A stretch of DNA of 47,400 nucleotides from Xenococcaceae cyanobacterium MO_167.B27 (GCA_030065935.1 JASJCP010000063.1:1-47400); one strand, 5' to 3'; positions 1 through 8,803 are shown, numbered from the stretch's first letter. Notes: generated from the sequence alone by a model not told the origin. Numbers and translations are program-made.

Positions 1-2
1 TT

Positions 3-137
3 ACCTCTAGTACTGGCACTATTGGTGCTAGAGTGATCTTCGACCCTGGAATTGAGAGTGTTGGAGAAGTGATTGCGGTGATCGAGAATGTTTCTCCTGA
101 ATTAAGCTTAGACGATTCTGAATTCCTATTTATCTAA
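3..137 (+). CDS. C-terminal end of a probable RTX-type calcium-binding protein (partial)
   Basis: An open frame enters from the left edge and ends at the TAA at 135-137, giving 44 residues. The tail has the form G-T-I-G-A-R ... V-I-A-V-I-E-N-V ... D-S-E-F-L-F-I. Many cyanobacterial hemolysin-type (RTX) calcium-binding proteins end in a similar way, with a short VIAVLxNV strand and a final [D/N]FxFI. No glycine-rich nonapeptide repeat lies inside the window, so the family call rests on the tail alone and is tentative. The gene is co-directional with the TIGR03032 gene that follows after about 90 bases. Confidence 0.35.
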   Translation, partial: TSSTGTIGARVIFDPGIESVGEVIAVIENVSPELSLDDSEFLFI

Positions 138-230
138 GTCTAATGACATAATGAAATGAGCGTCGGGGTAATTCCTCAATTCCCCGACAAAGATATCTCC
201 TCTTTTTTATTCCAATTGATGTGAGTAGCC

Positions 231-1286
231 ATGACCCAAGTCGATAGCAAAAAAAAACCATCTCTAGAAATTAAAGGTTCTCAAAACCTTGCTAGTTGGT
301 TAGTAAAACAACAAGTAAGCCTTGCTTTTACTACTTATCAAGCAGGAAAAATCTTTTTTATTGGTGTACAACCAGATGGAAGCTTATCTATTTTTGAGCG
401 GACTTTTAATCGTTGTATGGGTCTTTGGGCTACTCCTCAAACTATTTGGCTGAGTTCTCTTTATCAGTTGTGGCGATTAGAAAACGCCCTGGAACCAAAT
501 CAACTACATCAAGGTTATGATCGCCTGTATATTCCTCAGATGGGCTACACTACAGGCAATCTTGATATTCATGATGTGGTGATAGACAAAGATGGTCAAG
601 TAATTTTTGTTAATACCTTATTTAGTTGTTTAGCAACTATTAGTGATACTCATAGTTTTATCCCTCTGTGGAAACCCAAATTTGTTTCTAAGTTAGTACC
701 CCAAGACCGTTGTCATCTCAATGGTTTAGCCTTAGAAAATGGTGCGACTCGTTACGTTACCGCAGTAGGTCAAACTGATACCCCTGATGGTTGGCGCGAA
801 ACTAGAAAGGGTGGTGGTTGTGTTATTGATGTTCCCAGTAATGAAATAGTTGCTACTGGTTTTTCTATGCCTCATTCTCCTAGAGTATATCGAGAGCGTT
901 TATGGTTGCATAATTCTGGTACAGGCTATTTTGGCATAGTAGATGTTAAAACAGGTAAGTTTGAGCCATTAACTTTTTGCCCTGGATATCTGCGAGGACT
1001 GGCTTTTATTAATGATTATGCAGTGGTAGGAATTTCTAAACCACGGGAGCATAAAACCTTTTCTGGTTTACCTCTCGACGATAATTTAGCAGCTAACAAA
1101 ACTGAGCCTTACTGTGGACTGTTAGTAATTGACCTGACTACAGGGAAAATGGTTCATTCTTTACTAATCGAGGGAATAGTCACTGAATTATACGATGTGG
1201 CAATTTTACCAGGAGTCAAACGCCCGATGAATCTTGGCTTTAAATCGAAAGAAATTCGTCAGATGATCAATATTGGTTCTATATAA
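231..1286 (+). CDS. TIGR03032 family protein (DUF4915-like)
   Basis: 351 residues, a normal full length for the TIGR03032 family of proteins of unknown function. The N-terminal signature is visible: LASWLVKQQVSLAFTTYQAG near residues 21-40, then FERTFNRCMGLW near 55-66. Further conserved blocks include DIHDVVIDKDGQVIFVNT, RCHLNGLALENG and MPHSPRVYRERLWLHNSGTG. Repeated W/H-rich strands of this kind suggest a beta-propeller-like fold, which is inference. There is no signal peptide or membrane segment, so a cytoplasmic protein is expected. The ATG at 231 is followed by a lysine-rich stretch and is the only reasonable start. It follows the putative RTX protein on the same strand; a functional link is possible but not shown. 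Family call is strong, function unknown. Confidence 0.85.
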   Translation: MTQVDSKKKPSLEIKGSQNLASWLVKQQVSLAFTTYQAGKIFFIGVQPDGSLSIFERTFNRCMGLWATPQTIWLSSLYQLWRLENALEPNQLHQGYDRLYIPQMGYTTGNLDIHDVVIDKDGQVIFVNTLFSCLATISDTHSFIPLWKPKFVSKLVPQDRCHLNGLALENGATRYVTAVGQTDTPDGWRETRKGGGCVIDVPSNEIVATGFSMPHSPRVYRERLWLHNSGTGYFGIVDVKTGKFEPLTFCPGYLRGLAFINDYAVVGISKPREHKTFSGLPLDDNLAANKTEPYCGLLVIDLTTGKMVHSLLIEGIVTELYDVAILPGVKRPMNLGFKSKEIRQMINIGSI

Positions 1287-1300
1287 ACTGGAGAACGAGA

Positions 1301-1341
1301 AGCACAGAAATCCTACACTATTACTTTCAGATATCTGTGCT
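1301..1341. terminator. Inverted repeat between convergent genes
   Basis: AGCACAGA at 1301-1308 pairs perfectly with TCTGTGCT at 1334-1341, an 8-bp stem with a 25-base loop. It lies between the convergent TIGR03032 and DUF3747 genes. No T-run follows on either strand, so terminator function is only suggested by position. Confidence 0.3.
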
Positions 1342-1381
1342 AGTTTAGTGGAAAGTGTTTGATGATGGTTGGCTTTGGACT

Positions 1382-1987
1382 CTACTTTGTCGCACCTACA
1401 ACCGCAGGACAGTTATATTCTTGAGTTGAATTCATAGCTACTGAATTTCCGCTCAAATAAAAGTGTTCTGTTTGTTGTCCTTGATAGGTACGCTTAGTCA
1501 ATTGCCAACCTTTATTTAAAAAGATTTTTAGCGAACCTTCTACAATCCCGTGAGTTTTACCAATATACAGCCTTGGAACTTTGGGGTCACGATGAATTCC
1601 TACTAAATGCAATTCTCCTCCTTCTTCCACGATGTCGATCAGGTAGTCCATACCTAAGTCTTTTCCATCTAGACGAATTGAGTAGCCATTACTATCAGTA
1701 CTGCGTTTGCAGACACGAGTAAAATCAAACTCTAGTAACAGAGGATCGATCGCAACAGGATTACTTCCATGTTCGCTCCAACATCTTCTTTTATAGGGGA
1801 TTTGCTCCACCACCATGAGAGTATAACCATGGCGATAAGGAGTAGCAATTATCGCCACATTCTCTTCTTGGATACTTGTTTCGCCAAAATTAACTGCATT
1901 AGTAGGCTGAAAAGAATCAACAGAGATCGCGCCCACTATAAACACGAACGGAGTTAAATAATTATGCAACTTCCGTAATACTTTCAT
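1382..1987 (-). CDS. DUF3747 domain-containing secreted protein
   Basis: 201 residues. A hydrophobic N-terminal segment around residues 12-25 looks like a signal peptide or anchor. The rest matches the cyanobacterial DUF3747 family: FGET near residue 34, IIATPY near 46-51, VVEQIP and CWSEHGSNPVAIDPLLLEFD near 68-88, then VCKRSTDSNGYSIRL, and the conserved C-terminal KIFLNKGWQLTKRTYQGQ. Known members are exported proteins of unknown function restricted to cyanobacteria. The start ATG at 1985-1987 is the first in frame and places the signal peptide correctly. It is convergent with the TIGR03032 gene and has more than 600 bases of non-coding DNA upstream, so it is probably its own transcription unit. 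Confidence 0.85.
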   Translation of the reverse strand: MKVLRKLHNYLTPFVFIVGAISVDSFQPTNAVNFGETSIQEENVAIIATPYRHGYTLMVVEQIPYKRRCWSEHGSNPVAIDPLLLEFDFTRVCKRSTDSNGYSIRLDGKDLGMDYLIDIVEEGGELHLVGIHRDPKVPRLYIGKTHGIVEGSLKIFLNKGWQLTKRTYQGQQTEHFYLSGNSVAMNSTQEYNCPAVVGATK

Positions 1988-2595
1988 GACATCTCCTATA
2001 TATTTATATGATTTAATTAGGAGACATTATTTCTGTTCACTATCCTCACCAAAAAATTAGTTACTAACAATTCACAACAAAAAACTCCCCATCAATTATG
2101 TATGGGCAATTACATTTTTTATTGGAATAGTAAATACTTAATTAATTAATTAATTCAACTTAGTTTCGATATCTGTAATATAGTCGATGTTTTTCCTTAA
2201 TGTGTTCAGTATTTTTGCTGAATTTTGATTTTTTTTGTAGTTACATTTACTATAATTACGATTATTTCATAAAAATATTATTATCTATAAGTATTCGTAC
2301 TTCCCAAAAAATCGGGACAATTAAGCAATTATCCCTACTTAATCAAAGGATGAGGAAAAAAGTAATAAGTAATAAGTAATAAATAATAAGTATTACTCTC
2401 CCTGTTCCTGCACTACCCCGAATCTCCCACCACCGAAGGTGCGCGTTCGGTGAAGGGCGACGAAGTCTAGCGACTTCCCTAGTCCCCTCGCCCGATTCCC
2501 CCTCCTCTCTTGACCAGTGCCATAGTCAGGCTTTCTTTAAATAGAAATGCTATTATCCTTGTAAAGGCGCAAGTCAGCTTCTTGTGGAGTTAAGA
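1988..2595. other. Non-coding interval with repeats between DUF3747 gene and pdhA
   Basis: No credible gene is visible. The part near 1988-2330 is very AT-rich and should hold the promoter of the DUF3747 gene, though I could not pick boxes with confidence. 2361-2394 is a heptamer tandem repeat. 2400-2510 is C-rich, with short self-complementary G+C clusters (ACCGAAGGTGCGCGTTCGGT near 2431-2450) of the kind scattered through cyanobacterial intergenic DNA. Confidence 0.6.
2361..2394. repeat. Heptamer tandem repeat (AGTAATA)n
   Basis: About five units of period 7: three AGTAATA, then AATAATA and AGTATTA. It belongs to the short tandemly repeated repetitive (STRR) type known in cyanobacteria. 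Other heptamer arrays occur at 11619, 14171, 14227, 30337, 35421 and 41163 in this window. Confidence 0.75.
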
Positions 2596-3627
2596 TTAAT
2601 CTCCGGCAAAAACATAGCGGTATAATTCCCCTGGATTAGGTTCAGGGCTAGATTCAGCAAATTCTACTGCATCTTCAACAATAGCTTTAACTTTATCGTC
2701 AATGGCTTTTAACTCTGCTGCTGTGGCTAAATTACGTTTTGCTAAATCTGCTGCTAATCTTTTAATTGGGTCACGGGCTGCCCAAAACTCTTTTTCTTCC
2801 TGAGAGCGTAACTCATCAGGGTCAGCAAGAGAGTGTCCTCGGAAACGATAAGTTAAGGCTTCGATAAGGGTGGGTCCTTCTCCAGCACGGGCGCGGGCTA
2901 TAGCTTCTTGCGCCACACCCCGAACCGCTAATACGTCCATACCATCAACTTCGTGACCAGCCATGTTGAAAACAGTAGCTTTTTTAAAAATTTCTGGCTG
3001 AGAAGTAGCACGCTCATGAGCCATTCCGATCGCCCATTTATTATTTTCTACCACATAAATAATGGGTAACTTCCACAATGCAGCCATATTTAAACATTCA
3101 AAAAACTGACCATTGTTACTTGCTCCATCACCAAAAAAGCAAGCTGTAACTTGATCCGCGCTCTTATCTCCCAAAGCATCTTTACGATACTTAGATTGGA
3201 ATGCTGCACCAGTAGCAACAGGGATCCCTTCAGCGACAAAGGCGTAGCCCCCTAAAAGATTATGTTGAGAAGAAAACATATGCATTGAGCCACCCCGACC
3301 TTTACTACAGCCAGTTTCTTTCCCAAACAATTCTGCCATCACTTCTCTAGCAGAAACACCAGCACTCAAAGCGTGAACGTGATCACGGTAAGTACTGCTC
3401 ACAAAGTCTTCATCTCTTCGCATGGCTCGAATTACCCCAGTAGAGACGGCTTCTTGACCGTTGTAGAGGTGGACGAAACCAAACATTTTTCCTCGATAGT
3501 ACATTTCCGCGCACTTGTCTTCAAAGAAGCGTCCTAACACCATATCTTCATAGAGCATTAAGCCTTCTTCTTTCGTTATTTTGACGGAACTGGTGTCAAA
3601 TTTTGGTAAAGTTCTTTCAGCAACCAT
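2596..3627 (-). CDS. pdhA: Pyruvate dehydrogenase E1 component, alpha subunit
   Basis: 343 residues, the usual length for cyanobacterial PdhA. The E1-alpha subunit binds thiamine diphosphate and, with E1-beta, decarboxylates pyruvate and passes the acetyl group to the E2 lipoyl domain, feeding acetyl-CoA into lipid synthesis. The ThDP/Mg motif is visible as [20 protein letters not shown] followed by VVENN. Other family blocks are [21 protein letters not shown], the DHVHALSAG loop, GRGGSMHMF and [13 protein letters not shown]. The start ATG at 3625-3627 lies before the lysine- and serine-rich N terminus typical of the family. The E1-beta gene is not adjacent, which is normal in cyanobacteria where pdhA and pdhB are separate. 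It appears monocistronic, with large non-coding gaps on both sides. Confidence 0.96.
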   Translation of the reverse strand: MVAERTLPKFDTSSVKITKEEGLMLYEDMVLGRFFEDKCAEMYYRGKMFGFVHLYNGQEAVSTGVIRAMRRDEDFVSSTYRDHVHALSAGVSAREVMAELFGKETGCSKGRGGSMHMFSSQHNLLGGYAFVAEGIPVATGAAFQSKYRKDALGDKSADQVTACFFGDGASNNGQFFECLNMAALWKLPIIYVVENNKWAIGMAHERATSQPEIFKKATVFNMAGHEVDGMDVLAVRGVAQEAIARARAGEGPTLIEALTYRFRGHSLADPDELRSQEEKEFWAARDPIKRLAADLAKRNLATAAELKAIDDKVKAIVEDAVEFAESSPEPNPGELYRYVFAGD

Positions 3628-4049
3628 AGGGTCTGTAGTGTTTCAATCTAAAAAGTAAATTGTACTACTGTATTATCTTATAGGGAATTGTCGGGTATTT
3701 AATTGCTAGACTGGAAGTTATGTAAAGTTATCTGAAGAAGGGTCTTACTTTTGTTGGTTTCAAGGCGATCTCAGCTTCGCTTCCGCACTGCGTGGTCTGC
3801 TTCGCAGGCGCTGCGCGGCCGCTTCTCTCTAACTTTAAGGCTTTATTTGAATGTAGGTATAGATATTCCATTATAGGAATAATATAAGATAAACATTAGA
3901 TAAAAATGAAATTGTAAATAAACTTATAATTTTACAAAAATAAAGTAAGAAAAAGAGAATTGGTATTCCCTTTTACAACTATTGGGGATCAGAAGTGTTA
4001 GCTTATTTAAAGAAATAGTAAACAAAGTTTTTAAACGCTTCAATAAATT
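3628..4049. other. Non-coding interval, divergent promoter region of pdhA and the DUF1830 gene
   Basis: No gene is visible. The two flanking genes diverge from here, so both promoters should lie inside. 3765-3830 is a G+C-rich island of overlapping short palindromes (CTTCGC/GCGAAG-type and GCGCGGCCGC) in otherwise AT-rich DNA, a typical dispersed cyanobacterial intergenic repeat. No promoter box could be assigned with confidence. Confidence 0.55.
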
Positions 4050-4421
4050 ATGTCTCAACTAATTGACTCCTTACCAAATGAACAAAATACTCGTCTTTTG
4101 TGTTGTTACGTAAATGCCACTGACCGCATTCAAGTAGCCAGAATCACTAATATTCCTAATTGGTACTTTGAAAGAGTGGTTTTCCCTGGTCAGAGACTAG
4201 TTTTTGAGGCAATTCCTCAAGCATTATTAGAAATTCACTGCGGAATGATGGCTAGCGCGATCCTATCCGACAGAATACCCTGTGAACGTCTTTGTATAGA
4301 AGAAGCAAAAGAGGATACTAATAATTCTTCCCTCACGCAAAAAGCTTCCTTAGACCACAGCAAAACTAACCATAATAATTTTGTGGATCGCTCAAACACC
4401 AAGCAGATAGTCAGTGTTTAA
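4050..4421 (+). CDS. DUF1830 domain-containing protein
   Basis: 123 residues. The N-terminal 80 residues carry the DUF1830 signature: LLCCYVNATDRIQVARITNI, then NWYFERVVFPGQRLVFEA near residues 38-55, and ending with IPCERLCIEE. Known members are short, soluble, cyanobacterium-specific proteins of unknown function. The C-terminal 35 residues are polar (Ser/Asn/Lys/Thr) and probably disordered. The start is the only ATG upstream of the domain. A strong intrinsic terminator follows at 4468-4502, so this is a single-gene transcript. No signal peptide or membrane segment. Confidence 0.85.
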   Translation: MSQLIDSLPNEQNTRLLCCYVNATDRIQVARITNIPNWYFERVVFPGQRLVFEAIPQALLEIHCGMMASAILSDRIPCERLCIEEAKEDTNNSSLTQKASLDHSKTNHNNFVDRSNTKQIVSV

Positions 4422-4467
4422 AACTACATAAATTATCGGTAAAAAAAATTTAGAAATCAATATTAAA

Positions 4468-4502
4468 CTGGGGTTGTTCAATATAACAATCCCATTTTTT
4501 TT
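4468..4502 (+). terminator. Intrinsic terminator of the DUF1830 gene
   Basis: TGGGGTTGTT at 4468-4477 pairs with AACAATCCCA at 4484-4493 (10 pairs, one G-U) around a 6-base loop. It is followed directly by nine T residues at 4494-4502. This is a textbook Rho-independent terminator about 45 bases after the stop codon. Confidence 0.9.
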
Positions 4503-4565
4503 AGGCATGAGAAAATAGATAAATAGCTATAGACTAGTTCAAGAATTAATTTTTGGTGACGAAAT

Positions 4566-5003
4566 TTGAATTTACCTTCATTTCTCTGGTTGTGGAAAAT
4601 TGCAGCTTGGTCAATGGGATTGACCATTCTTGCCTATGGAATATTATTGGTATCTGGTAGTGTAGTCTGGTATGCTCGCAAGAACAGAGTACGTCTATCT
4701 TCTTGGCTGAGGAGTTTTCACTACACCTCTGGTATCGTCATGGTTTTACTAGTATTACTATTGCTGGCGATCGGATTGATTGGAACTATAGGTTATTATG
4801 GCAGTCTGGGACACTCACCCCATTTAGTAGCTGGAATAGTTATGGTATTACTGACTTTATTGTCTGCTTGGAGTGCAACTCAGATTAATGGCAGAAATAT
4901 CTGGGCTAGAAATCTACACCTAACTATTAACGTTGTATTATTTGGGGGATTAATTTTTGTGTCTCTAACAGGGTGGCAAGTCGTACAAAAGTATTTACCA
5001 TAA
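4566..5003 (+). CDS. DUF4079 domain-containing integral membrane protein
   Basis: 145 residues starting at a TTG codon. The N-terminal string NLPSFLWLWKIAAWSMG is the conserved beginning of this cyanobacterial family, which supports TTG as the start because no ATG or GTG fits. Four hydrophobic segments are visible near residues 10-32, 54-76, 85-103 and 118-137, separated by conserved HYTSG, GSLGHSPHLVAG and SATQINGRNIWARNLHL, and ending GWQVVQKYLP. The conserved histidines around membrane helices recall cytochrome b561-type folds, but heme binding is inference. The kinase-GUN4 gene follows 56 bases downstream on the same strand and may be co-transcribed. Function unknown. Confidence 0.8.
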   Translation: MNLPSFLWLWKIAAWSMGLTILAYGILLVSGSVVWYARKNRVRLSSWLRSFHYTSGIVMVLLVLLLLAIGLIGTIGYYGSLGHSPHLVAGIVMVLLTLLSAWSATQINGRNIWARNLHLTINVVLFGGLIFVSLTGWQVVQKYLP

Positions 5004-5059
5004 AAGTACTTAATTTTAGTTCTAAGGGCATCACTTACAACTTGAAATAACATAAGCTA

Positions 5060-6370
5060 ATGATTTGGAAACCAGGAGTAGCAATACAAGGAGGTAAATA
5101 TGTGATAGAAGAAGTTTTAGGGGTAGGGGGTTTTGGCGTTACCTATCGTGCTAAAGATACATTTCTAGATAAGTTAGTAGCAATTAAAACAGCCAACGAT
5201 TTGATTCAAACTAAGCCCAATTTTGATAAACAGCAAGAAAAATTTGTCCAAGAAGCCTTCCGCCTTGCTAAATGTAGCCATACTCACATTATCAAAGTTA
5301 ATGATGTTTGTCGCGAAGAGAAATTGTGGTGCATGGTTATGGAATATGTTACTGGCGGTGACTTGGAACAAAAAGTAATACATCAAGGGATTTTAGCTTC
5401 CCAATCTGCTCTAAAATACATTCAGCAAATTGGGGATGCTTTAACCTATATTCATCAACAAGGTTTATTACATCGTGATGTAAAACCATCTAATATCATG
5501 TTACGACAAGATACAGGGGAAGCAGTATTAATTGATTTTGGTTTAGCAAGGGAATTTGTTGATGGTAAAGTTTTAACCCATACTAATGCTAGGACAGAAT
5601 GCTATGCTCCTATCGAACAATATGAAGTTAGAGCTAAACGAGGAGCTTATACTGATGTTTATGCTTTAGCTGCTACTTGTTATTTTCTGTTAACGGGAGA
5701 ACAACCCCTACCTGCTCAATTTCGCTACCAAGGAGCAAAATTAATTCCTCCAAAACAACATAATCCCCAAATCAGCGATCGCCTTAATCAAGCTATTCTC
5801 CAAGGAATGAAACTCGCTCCCGAGCAACGCCCTCAATCTATACCAGAGTGGTTCACCATATTATTGAATACAACAAATCATAAAGTTTTAGATTTAGAAA
5901 CAAAATACAGCCGTTTAAAAGCATTATTAGTAGCCCAAAACTGGCAACAAGCAGATGAAGAAACTTATGATTTGATGCTAAAGATAGCTAATAGAGTTAA
6001 AGAAGGTTGGTTAGATTACGAATCAACTCAAAAACTTCCCTGTGATTTCCTAGAATCTATAGACCGTCTTTGGGTAGAACATAGTAACGGTCGTTTTGGC
6101 TTCTCTGTACAAAAACGTATTTGGCAAAAACTCGGGGGAAAAATCGATTACAAGACAGAATGTTCCTTGGGAGAGCATCTGGGATGGCGAGATAGTAATG
6201 GTTGGCTTGATAGTAGTGCTATTAACTATACTCTAAATGCACCTGTAGGACATTTGCCTTGGAATGGACATCTTCCTCAAGGACAGCTAAAACAAGTAGG
6301 TTTGCTGGGGAGTTATGCAAGATGGTGGAGTTGCCTAATTTTGTCGCGCTGCGGGGAATGTAGTTTTTAA
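5060..6370 (+). CDS. Serine/threonine protein kinase with C-terminal GUN4 domain
   Basis: 436 residues. The N-terminal Hanks-type kinase domain covers about residues 14-270: glycine loop GVGGFGVTY at 21-29, lysine K43 in VAIK, catalytic loop HRDVKPSN with D140, and DFGLARE with D159. The motif set is complete, so it should be an active kinase. Residues of about 283-430 form a GUN4 domain (YSRLKALLVAQNWQQADEET, then IDRLWVEHSNGRFGFSVQKR, and GHLPWNGHLPQG). Stand-alone GUN4 binds porphyrins and stimulates Mg-chelatase, so the fusion may link tetrapyrrole sensing to phosphorylation, which is inference. No membrane segment. It ends one base before the stop of the convergent EamA gene, so the two transcripts must overlap or be terminated inside coding sequence. 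Confidence 0.92.
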   Translation: MIWKPGVAIQGGKYVIEEVLGVGGFGVTYRAKDTFLDKLVAIKTANDLIQTKPNFDKQQEKFVQEAFRLAKCSHTHIIKVNDVCREEKLWCMVMEYVTGGDLEQKVIHQGILASQSALKYIQQIGDALTYIHQQGLLHRDVKPSNIMLRQDTGEAVLIDFGLAREFVDGKVLTHTNARTECYAPIEQYEVRAKRGAYTDVYALAATCYFLLTGEQPLPAQFRYQGAKLIPPKQHNPQISDRLNQAILQGMKLAPEQRPQSIPEWFTILLNTTNHKVLDLETKYSRLKALLVAQNWQQADEETYDLMLKIANRVKEGWLDYESTQKLPCDFLESIDRLWVEHSNGRFGFSVQKRIWQKLGGKIDYKTECSLGEHLGWRDSNGWLDSSAINYTLNAPVGHLPWNGHLPQGQLKQVGLLGSYARWWSCLILSRCGECSF

Positions 6371-7345
6371 TTATTTATCTGAGAATTTAGGAAGCGGGAA
6401 TTTTTTGGCTAACTGTTCTCGTTGGTTGATGAGATAAATACTAACAAGAGTCAGACAAACTCCTATCGATTGTATGGGACTGAGGATTTCTGACAAAATT
6501 AAGTTGCCAAATAGCAGAGCAAAGACGGGAGTTAGAAAGGTTAAAGAACTTAGACTGGTAAGATTGCCTAGTGATGCGAGATAGAAAAATATCCCATAGG
6601 CGATCGCGCTACCTAAAACAGTAGCATAAGCTAAAGCTAGCCAGCCTGAGAGGTCGATATTGACCCATTGTTCTGATTCTTGCCACACCGAAATCATAAA
6701 TAGCGGAATTCCACCAAGAATCATGTGCCAACCCGTAGCAACCACAGGATCGCAGTGACGGGAAACGTAGGGAATTAAGACTGTACCCACCGCCATAGAT
6801 AAGGAAGCTAGGAGCATCAGCCACTCACCATTATCAAATAATCCGAGTAAGTCTAAATTTACTGCTGTTAAATCTCCTTGGAAAATACTATAAATCCAGC
6901 GATCAGGCAATCCAATTAAACTAATGCCCAAAATCCCCATAATTAAGCCTAAAAATCCAAAAATACCAATTACTTCCCCAAATAGCCAACTAGATAGTAA
7001 AGCTACTGCTATAGGTTGAGAATCAATCATTACAGAACCCAATCCCGCATTGGTACGCACTAATCCTGCTGCCAGAAATCCCTGGAACATCGCTCCGTCT
7101 ATCACTGCAAATAAAATAATCCAGAACCAAGCTTTCCAGGTTTTGGGTTGAGGACGTTTTAAGATAATGGCAACAATTAGAACTAAAATACCAGCAGGTA
7201 CTAAACGGACTCCTGCCATAAAAAAAGGAGTTGTGTAAGGAATTACTCCTTTCATTGCTACCATTGCAGTTCCCCACAAAAAGAAGGGAGCAATAAATAT
7301 CAAGGGTGTCAGAGGAAAAATGGTTTTTTTATAACTTAGTTCCAT
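6371..7345 (-). CDS. EamA/DMT superfamily permease
   Basis: 324 residues with about ten hydrophobic helices in two homologous halves, the EamA (DUF6) architecture of the drug/metabolite transporter superfamily. The conserved first helix with FFLWGTAMVAMKGV is present, followed by PFFMAGVRLVPAGILVL. The second half has the typical YFLASLGNLTSLSSLTFLTPVFALLFG near the C-terminal third. Substrate cannot be read from sequence; relatives export amino acids, metabolites or sugars. The start at 7343-7345 places a short cytoplasmic tail before helix 1. The stop abuts the convergent kinase gene with no spacer, so no independent terminator is possible between them. Confidence 0.88.
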   Translation of the reverse strand: MELSYKKTIFPLTPLIFIAPFFLWGTAMVAMKGVIPYTTPFFMAGVRLVPAGILVLIVAIILKRPQPKTWKAWFWIILFAVIDGAMFQGFLAAGLVRTNAGLGSVMIDSQPIAVALLSSWLFGEVIGIFGFLGLIMGILGISLIGLPDRWIYSIFQGDLTAVNLDLLGLFDNGEWLMLLASLSMAVGTVLIPYVSRHCDPVVATGWHMILGGIPLFMISVWQESEQWVNIDLSGWLALAYATVLGSAIAYGIFFYLASLGNLTSLSSLTFLTPVFALLFGNLILSEILSPIQSIGVCLTLVSIYLINQREQLAKKFPLPKFSDK

Positions 7346-7597
7346 GTAGTTCGGGTTATGAGAAAATTAATTAACTTAAATTTTAATCAAATTTGTACTT
7401 TTGTTAACTAAATTTAAACATAGATTTGGTAGATGGGGGCAAATAAGTATTTATATACTGATAAAAAACTCAGATTAACATTAAAATTAGCTTAATCTCG
7501 CAGAAGCGGAACACCCGTATGGGAAGCATCGTTGGTGGAATCCCTCCCGCTTAAAAGCAAAGTCGATAGGCTTTAAGTCTCATCGTAGATATAATGA
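7346..7597. other. Non-coding interval upstream of the EamA gene
   Basis: AT-rich promoter region of the EamA gene near 7346-7490. After 7500 the base composition changes (CGGAACACCCGTATGGG near 7508-7524). This part is probably debris belonging to the TnpB remnant that follows, and contains no readable frame. Confidence 0.45.
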
Positions 7598-7849
7598 GGA
7601 AAATATTTTGCTCAGGTTGACCATAAGTACACCAGTCAAATTTGTCCTGAATGTGGTACTCATACAGGGAAAAAGGAACTTAATCAAAGAATTCATTTTT
7701 GTCCTGAATGTGGATACTCTACTTCAAGAGATCATGCTAGTGGTCGAGTGATTTTAAATCGAGGATTAAAATCAGTAGTACGGCTGGATGAGTCGGAAAG
7801 GAAACTGTCTGCTGAATGCGTACTGCCAGGGATAGCAATATCTAGGTAA
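7598..7849 (+). pseudogene. Remnant of an IS200/IS605-type TnpB, zinc-ribbon end only
   Basis: Reading frame 2 from the GGA at 7598 to TAA at 7847-7849 gives about 83 residues, starting just after an in-frame TGA. It contains YTSQICPECG, then HFCPECGYSTSRDHASGRV. This is the C-terminal zinc ribbon (CPxCG...CPxCGY) and the final RuvC aspartate motif (RDxNA; here RDHA) of a TnpB nuclease. The RuvC-I and RuvC-II parts are missing, so this is a truncated, dead copy. A weak hairpin near 7891-7920 (CCACAC/GTGTGG) looks like the right end of the same element. It sits immediately upstream of sppA. Confidence 0.75.
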
Positions 7850-7890
7850 GTGCAACGCAGAAAATTCTATTCGCGAGAGTAGAAGCCCAC

Positions 7891-7921
7891 ACCCTCTCTT
7901 TACTAAAAGTCAGTGTGTGGA
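7891..7921 (+). repeat. Probable right-end hairpin of the TnpB remnant
   Basis: GAAGCCCACACC is followed by a CAGTGTGTGG arm, giving a CCACAC/GTGTGG stem. IS200/IS605 elements end with such a GAAGCCC-stem-GGG hairpin, as at 38949-38972 in this window. A GTG inside the second arm opens a longer frame for sppA but is not a credible start. Confidence 0.5.
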
Positions 7922-7975
7922 GAAATCACTCTTTATATTGCCTTGATAGTTCTATTTTTTAAACATATCTGTATA

Positions 7976-8803
7976 ATGATCTGGCCCTTTAGAAAAAAAA
8001 CCCGCAAACAAATAGCAAGAATTGAGATTACAGGGGCTATTGGTTCTGATACTCGCAACCATGTCCTGAAAGCTTTTAAAATCATAGAAGAAAAGAAATT
8101 CCCTGCTCTTCTATTACGTATTGATTCTCCTGGAGGAACAGTAGGAGATTCTCAAGAAATTTACTCTGCACTACAAAAGCTGCAAGAAGAAAAAGATGTT
8201 AAGGTTGTAGCCAGCTTCGGTAATATTTCTGCTTCTGGGGGAGTATATATCGGTGTGGGAGCAAAACACATAGTAGCTAACCCAGGAACAATCACTGGTA
8301 GCATCGGAGTAATCCTCAGAGGAAATAACTTAGAAAGGTTACTAGATAAAATTGGTGTTTCTTTCAAGACTATCAAATCAGGACCCTATAAAGATATTTT
8401 GTCTTTTGATCGTCAACTAACCGAAGAAGAAGAAAGAATCTTGCAAGAACTAATAGATACTAGTTACGACCAGTTCGTCAAAACTGTAGCAGAAGGACGC
8501 AACCTAGAAGTTGAAAGAGTTAAGACCTTCGCTGATGGCAGAATTTTTACAGGAGAACAAGCTCTGGAATTGGGAGTAGTAGATCGCCTGGGGACAGAAG
8601 AAGACGCTCGTCGTTGGGCTGCGGAATTAGCAGGACTCGACCCAGAGAAAGCAGAATGTTTCACCATCGAAGAACCAAAGTCCTTGGTAAATCGTTTTCT
8701 ACCAGGAAGAAGCCAAACCAAATCCAGTATCGCTGCTGGAATAGATTGGGTAGAATTTGAACTAGCAACTTCTGGTCAACCCCTCTGGTTATATAGACCT
8801 TAA
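7976..8803 (+). CDS. sppA: Signal peptide peptidase SppA, short form (S49 family)
   Basis: 275 residues from the ATG at 7976. A longer frame opens at GTG 7913, but that codon lies in an IS hairpin and adds 21 residues absent from family members, which begin M-[V/I]-W-P-F. S49 proteases of this size form oligomeric domes that degrade cleaved signal peptides or other membrane-associated peptides using a Ser-Lys dyad. The nucleophile serine is in ISASGGVYIG (conserved SASGG) and the lysine in IKSGPYKDIL. The substrate-groove motif LLLRIDSPGGTVGDSQEIY is present. There is no membrane helix, so it is soluble or peripheral. aroH follows 37 bases after the stop, so the pair is probably an operon. 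The upstream IS debris may have replaced its native promoter. Confidence 0.9.
   Translation: MIWPFRKKTRKQIARIEITGAIGSDTRNHVLKAFKIIEEKKFPALLLRIDSPGGTVGDSQEIYSALQKLQEEKDVKVVASFGNISASGGVYIGVGAKHIVANPGTITGSIGVILRGNNLERLLDKIGVSFKTIKSGPYKDILSFDRQLTEEEERILQELIDTSYDQFVKTVAEGRNLEVERVKTFADGRIFTGEQALELGVVDRLGTEEDARRWAAELAGLDPEKAECFTIEEPKSLVNRFLPGRSQTKSSIAAGIDWVEFELATSGQPLWLYRP

Noticed and set aside
7913-7975. Upstream GTG start for sppA
   Set aside because: The codon lies in an IS right-end hairpin, and the added residues are not found at the N terminus of family members as I know them.
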